Positions 10,203 through 20,182 of a DNA stretch of 64,000 bases are shown in pieces. Position 1 is the stretch's first letter; each line of letters begins with the position of its first letter. The notes beneath the pieces are model-generated. The model was given only the letters and a program-made list of their open reading frames with translations. It ran no database searches and was not told the DNA's origin. Source of the DNA: Cristatella mucedo (lineage: Eukaryota; Bryozoa; Phylactolaemata; Cristatellidae). Location: contig WPIO01000114.1 of NCBI GenBank assembly GCA_009760855.2, forward strand, positions 621,001-685,000. Reading direction: 5' to 3'. A program made the position numbers and the translations under genes.

Positions 10203-10442
10203 CTGATGGCACGAATAATCCTGGGCTGCCTGAATCTGATGGAATTTTTGAATATAATGTGCAGCTCCGTTTCTTGGTGTCGGTGTCAAAGGCAACGCAA
10301 TCAGAGTTCTTTGTGCACGATACTCCACACAAGCCAATGAGCGCTAGGTTCCTGTCCCTGCCTGCAGATGACACCGAGGTGGCCAAGTTTGATGCTCCTC
10401 TCGCAGAATTGTAGGCACTGTAATACTTGCTTCGAATTTGCC
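10203..10442 (-). CDS. PAN/apple-like domain exon
   Basis: A 240 nt exon lies between a good acceptor (CTGTCTAACATCTCAG above 10442) and a good donor (CAG|GTAAG at 10203/10202). It is phase 1-1, the usual symmetric phase for shuffled extracellular modules. The encoded 79 residues include CGVSC, DCVAFDTDT and SCTLYSK, which fits the core of a PAN/apple domain (two cysteines, then a conserved Cys-x-AF strand and a second Cys-x-L strand). Such domains mediate protein or carbohydrate binding in secreted or membrane proteins. Neighbouring exons are not identified. The tectonin exon at 1132-1877 lies downstream on the same strand with a compatible phase 1 acceptor, but about 8 kb of LINE debris separates them. 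The family assignment rests on cysteine spacing only. Confidence 0.55.
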
Positions 10443-10504
10443 CTGAGATGTTAGACAGGTTACTTAGTAACATATGGGGCCCTCAACGTCCAAATGTATG
10501 ACTG

Positions 10505-11165
10505 GATCTAATCAATTTAGTAATAGTAGTATTGATGATGCAAATACATTTGCAAAGTGCCACCAGAGAGCTGTATACCTTTCTAGGCCCTATATTGATA
10601 CTGTACAGAAAGCATTACGAAGTGATTAGTGGTTACATCTGCAGTGGTTTGCCTAGAGGAAGAAGGTAATGCACGTGGAGAGCAAATCACACAGAACCAC
10701 CAAATGCTGTAGTAAACAGGTGCGTTTTAAGCTCCATTTTAAATGTAATCTTTTCAGGGGACATTGTTACGTGCATCGGTAGTGACTTCCAGGCTTTAGG
10801 ATCATGCTAACTAAGGGCAAAGATCTCTAGCGGTTTCGAGGGACATACGAGGCATTGCTTAAAGGCTCTAGTCACAACAACGAGCTGGACGATTTTTTTG
10901 CCTGACGAGTGAGTGGTTCTGATAGGTAGGCTGAAGCCAGACAGTGAAGGATCCTAAAATTAAGTGAGGCAACCTTGAAGTCGATGCTGTATTTGACTTG
11001 GAGCCAGTGTAGGTTGGGAAGAAGAGTTGTAGTTGTTGGGGCTGCGACGCTCACGATAGGCGACGTTCACTGCAGCAGTTCGCACGAACTGTAAGTGACT
11101 GGTGCACACGCCAGAAGATCATCAAGCTGGGAGTTACAGACGTCTTGACAAGATATAGCAAATAC
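10505..11165 (-). mobile_element. LINE A remnant, decayed
   Basis: The minus strand retains the C-terminal domain (LHWLQVKYSIDFKV, LASAYLSEPLTRQAK at 10872-11054) with frameshifts and a mutated 3' hairpin (AAAGTGCC near 10553). It is older than the 9335-10148 copy. Confidence 0.7.
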
Positions 11166-11322
11166 GTATACCAGAAGGCAAGATTTACTTTAGAAAACTA
11201 TCCAGCATGCGTACAGCGCCACGGCGAAGAATATATTCTCTTATAAGGCTAACCCAAGTTCTTCTTAGTTTTTTGTTAGCCTCGTGTTCATTGGTGATAT
11301 TGAATTAAAATTTCTTCGCTTA

Positions 11323-12735
11323 ACTACTACTACTACTACTAGCAATACACTTGATAAAGCGAACTCAAGAGAACCTAATGTTTATCAAGGCGCGTTACAG
11401 TTGCTGCAATGGAAGCACGATCAAATTGTTGGTGGTAGCTTGCTCACTAAACATTAAGAATTATAAGTTTAGGGGTGAGATCCACAGGGTTAACAGGCAA
11501 TCATGGTTGGTGGCAGCATGAAAAATGTCAGCATGCATGAACACACCAAGATTGAATCACAGGTAATCCCGTAAATGCTGCGAGTAGGTGCGTTTTTAGA
11601 TTATTCTTAGATGTGGTCAAGTCAAGAAATGTCGTGATGCAAGTCAGGAGTGAGCTCTACGCTTAGGGAGAGCGCGAAGTATAGGCACGGTCTCCTAAGG
11701 ACTTAAGATTTGTATGAGGTTAAGGTAAACAATAAGATTTAGAAGACTAAATTTTACTATGCATGGCCTGGTGGGAAATCAGATCAGATACGTCGGCAGG
11801 AGCGAAACAATAATGGGACCTCAAATTTAGTTACAAAACCTTAAAGTCGATCAGTTGCTTGACTTGTAGCCAGTACAGGGCTGTGACAAGTGCAGTGACG
11901 TGGCAACTGCAACACTAACGAATCACAAATCGAGCTGCAGAACCGCCTTGCACTAGCTGTACGCTTCTGATTGCACAGGCCGGTAGAGCAGCAAGCAGTG
12001 AATTACAAAAGCCAAGAGGGGATATAGCGAATAAATGGACCAAATTACATGCAGTATCCCTGTCTAAACAAGCCCAAACTTCAGCAATGGTATGAAGCTG
12101 AAAGCAGGATGACTTGATTGTAGTGCTGATGTAGTCTTCTAACGAAAGGTAACTTTGGAGCATTACACATAGATTTCGTGCAGATGCAGCAGGAGAAAGG
12201 ATGGCAGAGCCGCTGCTGAGCGTTAGCGTTTTCCAATTTCTCTTAACTAGTTATTTAGTTATATCATCGTTCAATTTCAAAAAAATCGCTGTGATACATG
12301 CGCGGGTGTCATCAATGCATGCAGCAAACAATTTGAGAAAATTCGACGTGCTGGAGGGCTGGGAGGAATCAAAGCAATGGTGCAATAGTGCTTTGTCCGC
12401 ATAGAAGTGAAAGCCTAGATTGTTCTTGGCAATCACATCCGCAATAGGGATAGTATAAACCGCAAAAGAACGGAACCAACCACCGAGCCCTGTGGTACTA
12501 CATATTTTAGAGGTTCCTCGAATTGTCAATTCACATCAAAACTCTGGAGTCGCCTGCTGAGATAGGACCTGAACCATTGCATTGCAGTGCCAGTAATGCC
12601 CAGGGCGAGATATTTTAAAAAAAGATTTGGTAATCGATAATATCGAATGCTTCCGAAAGATCGAGCAAAACAAGCACAGATACTCTACTCATGTCTGAAT
12701 AACTATTCTAATAATATTCTTACGTCAAACTTAAA
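11323..12735 (-). mobile_element. LINE A remnant, long and decayed
   Basis: It starts with a (CTA)n run and the 3' hairpin (about 11353-11400). It continues through the C-terminal domain (11915-12163), the RT catalytic-site region (12251-12529, with FHFYAD visible as FHFYADKA) and the RT palm around 12530-12700. Stops and frameshifts are frequent. The catalytic YADD has become YADK. Confidence 0.75.
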
Positions 12736-14127
12736 TGTTCGGCACTGAGTATTGCCAATTAACATAAATGTTGTAATGAATTCCGCCAAGATATTACAAG
12801 CGATCCTAAAAATAACTATGTAGTGCACTTTTAGAGAAATAAAGTTATATTAAATTATATACAACTGTATGCAATCAAATCAGCAGCCAACGTATTAATG
12901 ATGGGCATGTTTTGTGCTTAGATGAGGATGGAAAAGCACACCAGTATTGAACTTACACTAGCATGACAAAGATCCATGAGGAAAGTCATGATCACTTGAT
13001 CACGGAACCCTAGTTTAGTACCTTGCACCAAATCAGTCACCGGTAAGCATGCAAGCACACGGGATATAAAACGTCGAGTCGTATGGGAGTTAAGGAATTA
13101 TTGATGGAATAGATGAGAAAACTCTTGTGTCGATAACATACAATAAAGTGAAAGCGAACCTTCTGACAAAAGCCAATCCAGCCAAGTCAGCTTGCTTTAA
13201 TCTAGTCACAGAGATAATGTTATAAAGCCCCTCAATTTCTTTGGTAGGGCGGATTTTAGGTGACAAAGCATTGTGCTGCGATAAACGCTCAGTCATCTGA
13301 GAAGGCCAGTAGCCTTGATATTTAGTGCCCAGATGTTTGCGCATGCTTCATCCGTTAAAAATTGTTGCTAAGCAATTAAATGATGTTGATAATTAGAGAT
13401 CTTGAAATCAAAATGAGGGGGCGTAGTAGCGTCTAAAACACCTAATGCAGTAAATAAGCAGCAAGCCGTCTGTTTAGTACTGATGTGAATCTGGGGAGTG
13501 TGGTAGCAACTAACTTCTTAAGTACAATAGAAGAAAGAACAGCTAAGAAGTCATCAAGCTTTTAACCAAAAGCTAGAAAGTGCAGAGATTTTATTGGAAG
13601 ATCATGGACACAGAATGAATCTATCGGCCATCGGCAACTGGTCATCAAACCACAGAAGAGAAAATGAAAGTAATTTACACGCATTGGCTTTATTTTCAGA
13701 GGCAACATCGCGCTTTCACTGACATCTTTTTAGGAGCGATTGAAGTTGTAGCTTCTTACGTTGTACCTGCCTTGCTACCAGCCAATGGACTATCTCAGCT
13801 CCTCAGTTGGCCTCTAAATGAGTGCCTAAGCGTTTAGAATAACTAAGTTATTTTATGTCTTTCCCCTTCAAAATTCAGTGCTCATGCGAAATACTGGGAC
13901 ATAACAGACTGCAATAGCTCATTGGATTTACACTTTCATGTATGTAGTTCGCATTTGCAACGGATAAGGCGTAATTAGTATATGCACTCTTACGTGCCCA
14001 TTTCTGGCCATGAAACTTACATGGCTTTACCTCAATGCAGAGATAAATTGATTGCAAACTCAACCAGACAGCTTGATTAGGTCAGTAAGTCAGTGAGCTG
14101 ATGCGGTGATCTGATAAGGTTGATTAT
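12736..14127. other. No recognisable gene apart from one ORF
   Basis: Apart from the unrecognised ORF at 13090-13344, no repeat family, exon signal or RNA gene was found in this stretch. Confidence 0.4.
13090..13344 (-). CDS. Unrecognised ORF, 84 codons
   Basis: It is open on the minus strand with protein-like composition (segments such as KYQGYWPSQMTERLSQ and LKQADLAGLAFVRRF). No family, signal peptide or splice boundary is recognised. It could be a decayed transposon or host exon fragment, or chance. Confidence 0.2.
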   Translation of the reverse strand: MRKHLGTKYQGYWPSQMTERLSQHNALSPKIRPTKEIEGLYNIISVTRLKQADLAGLAFVRRFAFTLLYVIDTRVFSSIPSIIP

Positions 14128-14590
14128 AATCTAATGTACCTCCGTCTTTACCTCCACAAAGCCAATAAAGACTTTCTGGGTGTTAGGCAGGGCAGTTTCA
14201 TATAGCACACTCTCACCCTAAACGGCTTTCGGTACGCATTCGGTAGCCAACAGACTTTGTCTCACACAACATGGAGAAAGTGGAAAACATTGAAGAGTCA
14301 GGAGAGCAGTTGATGCTGTGAGTAGCATGGAAGTAGCAGCTCAGTACCACAGAAAAAGATGAGCTATGGTCGGCAGCAGGAGAGTAGTTTTCACTGCATT
14401 AGAATTGGGGAGACGAATTCCACAGTCTAGGACCTGCAGAGCCAAAGCTTCTGTAACCAATGGCCTTTAAGCGGAGGAATGGAGCAGCTAATATATTGTT
14501 CACACAGGACCTGAGGGCACGAAGAGGCTGAAACTGGTGTAGCAGTTCAGCTAGGTAAAAAGGAGCCAAGCCGTGCTTCTTAGGTTAGAA
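14128..14590 (-). mobile_element. LINE B 3' end
   Basis: The reverse strand shows the LINE B 3' UTR (mutated hairpin near 14140-14200), then the conserved stretch that includes CGGTACGCATTCGGTAGCC, and the C-terminal coding region up to about 14580. It is frameshifted and 5'-truncated. Confidence 0.8.
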
Positions 14591-14685
14591 TAATAAGAAT
14601 ACATTCGTTATAGTGTCCTCAGAGAACTCTATCTCTTTCTTGTCACCCCTGTACATGTGCTGCAAAAGGAAGCATGATAGCAAAA
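14588..14685 (-). mobile_element. LINE A 3' tail
   Basis: An AATAATAAG end followed by the reverse complement of the LINE A hairpin and the GCTGCAAAAGGAAGC segment. It abuts the LINE B fragment. Confidence 0.7.
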
Positions 14686-14689
14686 TTGA

Positions 14690-15290
14690 CTTGAATTTGT
14701 GTTATAGTCAGACATTTCGCAATTGGTAGGCCATCTTGATTTTTTTTTATTATGTCGGCATTTAAACTTAGCGCCATGAAACGGTAGTCAACTAACCAAT
14801 AAGGTTTTGCTAATGTTCATTAGCCCTCGTGCTACGAATAACCGTATATTATGTCACAATGCTTTAATATCTTAGATTATTTCAGTGTCCACTTTACTTA
14901 CAAAATTTACAACCACTACTCTTCTCTTTTCCAGCAAAACTGGACATTTGCGAGACAAAAATCGTCTCTGAATAGCTTCTGCATGATCACAAATTTGTTA
15001 CCTAACCAAAAGGTGTGACTGAAGTTTGTATATATCTAGCATATTTATAAGCCCCAATGTATTACGTTTGCGCAACCTGCAATTTTTCAAACACATTCAC
15101 TTTAAGTCGTGAGAGTTGAGTAAATTATACTATCTCAGATGGCTAGAGCAATGCTTGCTGACGAATCCATTTCGGCATGTTCCGTCTTATGCTGTTTCAC
15201 ATGCTCTCACTTCCCCTGTTAGAGTGTTACTGAAGTAGATAAAGTTGACTGTAGCCACGCTGGCTGTAAGCCGGTAATAATTTCGAAGAG
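14690..15290. other. No feature seen
   Basis: AT-rich sequence without a recognisable gene or repeat. Confidence 0.5.
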
Positions 15291-15297
15291 AAGCATC

Positions 15298-15687
15298 GTG
15301 ATGATAAGATTAGACCAGCACACGCAAATTTTGTTATATTTTGGGCATTTTCTATGGTGCTATACGTCACTGACCCAGTTAAATGCAGCAGATTGTGATG
15401 CGAGTCGTGATTCTAAACTAAGACAGTATTTGAAGAATTTACACAAACAGTGCTGCCACCGGATATATTTGGGAAAAGTGCATCGGCCGCATGACTTAGA
15501 CGTCCCAGAAATACAGTTAAAGGTAGTGCTGCCATTGAAATTGATCAATCCGTTTAGTGTACCGTGGCAGCTGAGGGATATTAGGACTGACGGTCATTCA
15601 AGGGCTCACTTTCAAGACTATACCATGAAGCTAAAAGTTTTGCTAATCTCCCCAGTAAACCTTTCTTGCTTCCTTTCTCTGCTTTAA
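15298..15687 (+). CDS. Hypothetical ORF with signal-peptide-like start
   Basis: 129 codons are open, with two consecutive ATG codons after CATCGTG. Residues about 10-28 are hydrophobic (ILLYFGHFLWCYTSL) with a plausible cleavage site after NAA. A mixed, cysteine-containing region (CDASRDSK, KQCCHR) follows, then VPEIQLKVVLPLKL. A possible donor (CCA|GTAAAC) lies near 15654. The ORF sits just upstream of an F segment, as does the ORF at 25882-26178, and a short stretch around GTAGTGC is shared. No family is recognised. It could be a first exon of a secreted or membrane protein, or chance. Confidence 0.3.
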   Translation: MMIRLDQHTQILLYFGHFLWCYTSLTQLNAADCDASRDSKLRQYLKNLHKQCCHRIYLGKVHRPHDLDVPEIQLKVVLPLKLINPFSVPWQLRDIRTDGHSRAHFQDYTMKLKVLLISPVNLSCFLSLL

Positions 15688-15721
15688 ATATCAAACGTTC
15701 GCAAGATTGAAGTGTCTTTTT

Positions 15722-15885
15722 CTAGAAGCTTTACTATTTATGATCGCCCTGGATACTTTAGAGTGGTTTTTCTTGTCTGTCTAACTAAGGCATGTTGCTT
15801 GTTATTAATAGCTGGTTATTGATTCTCACGCCTCAAGTGCTAAGCCAGGATACAGCTGTTGTTCTCTTAGGCCGAAGGATTGTGA
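15722..15885 (+). repeat. Dispersed segment F, copy 1
   Basis: Similar to 26285-26430 and 34795-34950. Shared features are GATCG.CCCTG near the start, TGTTATTA..GCTGG.TATTGAT in the middle and TTCTCTTAG at the end. It has no coding potential and its class is unknown. Confidence 0.5.
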
Positions 15886-16059
15886 AAATATAAACATACC
15901 TGATACAAGCAAGTGCCTAGACAATTCTGCGTGACAAAAAGCCAGGTAATAGCGAACACTTCTAACTATTACCACATGCACTTTAGTTTACCTTTCGCAG
16001 ATTCGAAAGCCATATCCAGGACCAGTAATAATTCGAATTACAAGAATAACAATAAACTT

Positions 16060-16212
16060 ATACAATGCCCTCAGACAACTTAATGTTGTTTTTTTTAATT
16101 TAAAAAGTAAATAGAATCCTATAATATATATATATACATAGTATAATATATAATCTCCATTCAAGCGTTTCAGACGCTCCACGGGCTCGAAACCACGACT
16201 TTGGCCGTTGAA
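16060..16212 (-). mobile_element. SINE1 remnant with AT microsatellite
   Basis: On the minus strand GGCCAAAGTCGTGGTTTCGAGCCCGT resembles the SINE1 B-box region, and the far end retains a mutated tail (ATGCCCTCAGACAACTTAAT). A (TA)n run at 16124-16150 splits it. Confidence 0.5.
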
Positions 16213-16534
16213 TTCGAATCAAGGTTTTCATTCAATTGAGGAAGAGACTGGCTACTGATAAGATGAAACTTTCCAGGATCCAAAAGTTATTAAGCTGCTT
16301 GTCGTCCCTACGTGATCGAGCAGATAGAGATAAATAGGGTAAAGGTCTAGCTGGCTACTATAGGAATCATTCTCAGGACACGGCGTTGCTTGATGTGATA
16401 TGATTTCTAGTGAAAGATACTTGTTGCTTAAAATATATTTGGGTACAAATATGAAAATTGATCGCAAAAATATTTTTAAAAGGTTGCTATTAATGAGAGG
16501 ATGGAGAACTAATTATATCAATTACATCAAACGT

Positions 16535-16900
16535 GTATAGTGCCCGAGAAAACAGGATCTCTTTCTAGGCAGTCACTTGACAGATGTTGTTAAGAAAGCA
16601 TAACCTAATAGGTAACGTTAAATTCGCAATTTTATTAAGCATAACATTTTAACATGTGACCTCCCGAGCGTCCTCCAACTATGGTTACCAACAGCAAGTA
16701 CAGTGTGTGCACGCAAAAGCACAAAAGAAACGAATCTTGAAGGCCCACTAAATGCTGTATCAAATAGGTGTGTTTTATGCCTCTGTTTAAATGCCATGTC
16801 AATGGATGTCGTGACGTCAGTCGGGAGTGCGTTCCAAGCTTTAAGAGCATTTGAACTAAAGCTAGCGTCTTCAATGGGGTTGCATACCTTTTCTGCACAG
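16535..16900 (-). mobile_element. LINE A 3' end, decayed
   Basis: The minus strand shows a mutated hairpin (about 16543-16575) and the C-terminal coding end (KALALVQMLLKLGTHSRLT-like at 16760-16900). Confidence 0.65.
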
Positions 16901-16924
16901 CCTACCTATATAACCCTACTCTTT

Positions 16925-17085
16925 AGGTTCAGTTGTTCCTCCTCCTCGCCCGATCTTTGACCTCCTCCCTGACGCCGTCCTTGCCCTTCGAGCCTCATCC
17001 CGATCTCTGCACCTCAGCCTTCTCTCCGAGATCACCCCTTGCCCCCTCCACAATCTGCTGCCACCACCACTCTCCGTGCTGTCTA
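16925..17085 (+). repeat. Pyrimidine-rich low-complexity tract
   Basis: About 160 bp are dominated by C and T on the plus strand (TTCCTCCTCCTCGCCC, then CCTTGCCCCCTCC), unlike the surrounding AT-rich DNA. No gene is seen in it. Confidence 0.6.
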
Positions 17086-17639
17086 ACACTTGAATCGCAG
17101 CAAAGAAATCCTATGGGTGGATGGCTGTAATTACGGCCAATCTGGCACCTATTAGGACGCTCTTGTTCCTGAACTCACTGTGAGCACCTACTAGAACGTT
17201 CGTCGCAAGCTACAGCTCACCCCAAGTTCATTGCCACGCCCAAACGGAGCCACACGGCAACACTTGGAGTTATTAGTTATCAAGCATCTACTCCAGTGGG
17301 AAGTTTATGATCTCAAATTAAGCATGCGAGTCGCAGTTTCCTTCCTTTAAATATCTTGAAGCTTTCAATCGCCCAGAAAGGAACGCCAAAGCAGAGGAAG
17401 AATGATGAGCATTATCAATAAAGCCGCGACTAGGTGGTCAACAGTGAGCGCTCAAGAAAACCAGCAGCTAGTGCTCTCCTCCGGCGGAGGAGTGGGGCGG
17501 CACAGGAAAGCAGATTGAAAATTCAGGCTGTGCATCCTGCCTGAAAAAAAATAAAAACAGACCGGAACGTTCCTGTTAGATTTCTGCTATATTAGTAACG
17601 TTCCTATTGGATTATTTGTTTCTTAAGTAGTTGAGCCAA

Positions 17640-18860
17640 GACCTAGCTGGAAAGTCACGTGTGCTTAGGACCTGCTACAGCGATGACTTGTAAGAGCCGA
17701 CTATGCAGCCTCAGAAAACGTAGCATAGCTCACTCTGAAAATATGTGCAGCGGTCCTCTCTTACCAATGCATACTGAAAATGCACTCCACAGCAGCAGGA
17801 GCGTCGGGAGCTTACAAAGCGCAGAGACCGACTGGATGTGTCTCATCTCCAGCTTCAGCTTCAGTGTGTGACTGAAATGTCGATGGTCACGTTGGAATTA
17901 GCACGATCAATGAGCGCTGCACTGTGCTGGTAACTGACTGGTTTGAAAAGCGAATATATGTAATAGTTTCAGCTGTGAAGCAGTCAGGAATCAATCGATA
18001 TGACTGCCTGATATTTACACAGCCTCATCCTGGTAAAGCACCTGCTTTCCGCAAGGCCGCATTGACTAACTTACAAATAGCTGTACAATAGCATCAGCTA
18101 AACTGTCTTTTATTCAACTCCGGACGCTTCCTAATGGGCCGGGATACAAGCTAATGGCATATTGACGAGCCCGAGTTCCGGTAGGCTGCTTGCAAGCAGC
18201 TGGCCTTCAGTTGCACAATGACTAGCAGGGCACTTGCAGCTCATATGAGTTCGGTTTGCTAATGGATCCCAAATGACGACGTCGGCGCCCTCAAGATTAA
18301 CCTGTAGATATTCCGGTAAGAGCCAAAATATACTGATAACCTAATATCCCAAGTTACTCTTGGGAGCCTACTTTAAGGCTATGGTGTTAACCTGAATCCT
18401 TCCATCTTCGAAACTCCATCTCAATGCGACGACTAGTAGGGTATTGTCAGGAAGGGTTATTACAGAGCACCCAATGCCTGAACGCCTTTAATTGTCGTCC
18501 TGAAAATCAAGAGACTTTATCTAGATCCATGGAAAACTAAATAAGCTGAGTAACTGCTTGATAAACAACTAAGTTGTGCTGTGGCTGCGGAATGATATGT
18601 ACAATTATTTTCAGATTATAATTAAGTATTTTTTGTTTTTATCGTTTAAAGGCATAGAAAATTATGCTTTAAACAAATTTCTTAAAGGCATCCTCCACAT
18701 TCTACAACCTGCTGAGCAATATTGATGCCATCGAAACAGATACTCCACAAATAGGTTAAGTATTCTGAGTGGCAGATCTGGTTGAACAACTCTTAGCTTA
18801 TATGAAAGTCTTTCATTTGCTACTGGAAACCTGGTAGTGGGCGGTCTACACTCACAGTGG
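17640..18860. repeat. Dispersed segment D, copy 1
   Basis: It aligns with 31330-32420 and 50650-51960, and in part with 23600-23800. Shared landmarks are ATGCA.A.TGAAAA near 17770, GCTTGCAAGCA..TGGCCTTCA near 18190 and AAGTTGTGCTGTGG near 18572. Divergence is high. The minus strand shows coding-like similarity with copy 2 around 17690-17850 (DE.H...LC...TAA.E..F..HW pattern), but with stops here. It could be an old transposon or a duplicated gene block. Confidence 0.55.
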
Positions 18861-19329
18861 GTCGCTCGGCGACGGTTAAACTTGCCGATTGGTTCAGCTA
18901 CACATGGTACGTAAATCAAGTGGTGGCGAGCATCGTGGAGAATAGAGAATTTTTTTTCAAGTCATCCGAAGGCTAAAAGATGATCTCCTTTAGCTCTTGC
19001 AGCTTAAATAAAGAGCAACCACTGAGCTTACCAGACCTGTTGAACGAACTTACACAGCACGGAGAGACCAAATTGGCAGTTTCTTTGAACGACAAAGATT
19101 GCAACAGTGAACTTTGGGATTACAAATTAGGCGAGCAAGTCGCATGTTCTTGAAGATTAACCGTGCGTAGGAGCCGCATGTAGTCATCGTAGTAGTTTAG
19201 AAAATACTCCCACGGCTTTTATCAAGGAACTGTGAGCCAAGTCTGTGGTTTATCAGTAGCTCTACTTAACGAATTTTTGCCCCTTTCTATTTGAAGTTGC
19301 TGGCATATTTTTTATGCCCCAGAACTACA
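18861..19329. other. No feature seen
   Basis: No recognisable gene, exon boundary or repeat. The 85-codon minus ORF at 18662-18919 straddles the end of segment D and has no recognisable motif. Confidence 0.4.
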
Positions 19330-19895
19330 GAAAATGGCCGTAGGACCTGGTGTGTCGCGGCCGCTTTGGAAAGCCACAACCTTGACCTCCGATGCTTACT
19401 GGATTTGGCAGGGACTCAGCAGCACCTACCTGCAGCCCGGCCCCCAGCGGCCGCCAGAAACCCATTCCACACTTCGGCCGCCGCCGTCTTTTAGCCATGT
19501 GTGGCACTCAATCACCAGATCCTATGTTTACCGCCAGATGTGCCAGACGTTCGCCATCGATCGCTTTCAGGTCAGCCACAGAATGGTAGCTAGCGGAGCC
19601 TCGCCGACCAAACTGGCTGGAACCCGGTCCAAGGAGATAGTTATAGCCCGTCCACACCAAGAGCGACCTGGTTTTGCTGGCTAGCACAGAGAATACTAGC
19701 CCGATGTAGCGTTTCTAGAGGCTGGCTTCGATGGGGAAACTGATGGGTGCAATACTCTCAACTCAATCGTTGAGTTGCCCCAGGGCTGTCGAGGTTACCT
19801 GTACATCATGAAATCACATTTTTTGCTCTCTGCAAAGTTTAATCTCGAAAGAAAGCTTAACTATGAGTAGCCGAGCTTGACGAACCTGTTCTCAT
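19330..19895. repeat. Dispersed segment C, copy 1 (GC-rich)
   Basis: It is similar to 53640-54160. Both share a TTACTGGATT.GGCAGG landmark, a CCCAGCGGC..CCAGAA segment, CGCCAGATGTGC, and a GAAAGAAAGCT.AACT.TGAG end. It is clearly more GC-rich than its flanks. The plus strand is open for 116 codons here (19334-19684), but not in the other copy. Confidence 0.65.
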
Positions 19896-20182
19896 TCCCT
19901 AATAGGGGAGCTGGAACGACAGGCAGTGCGTGGTCCGATGGGCATTAAGAATTTTTCAATTAATTTAAGTTAAGAAAATCGTAGTGGTGGACATCCGTAC
20001 GTAACTTTTGTTACAGTTGATGCATTTAATTTACGTTTGGTTGAGCATCTTGACTACTGTGAAATGCTGCAATTATTTGCAGTCAGTCACGTTTACGGTT
20101 TAAGCCCACCAGTAAACTTGAGCTCTTAGAAATCACTGTCACAGCAGGAAAACAGTTTTAAACAGCTTTAACTGCATTGACT

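Noticed and set aside
19334-19684. 116-codon plus ORF
   Set aside because: It lies in GC-rich segment C and the frame is not kept in the second copy at 53640-54160.
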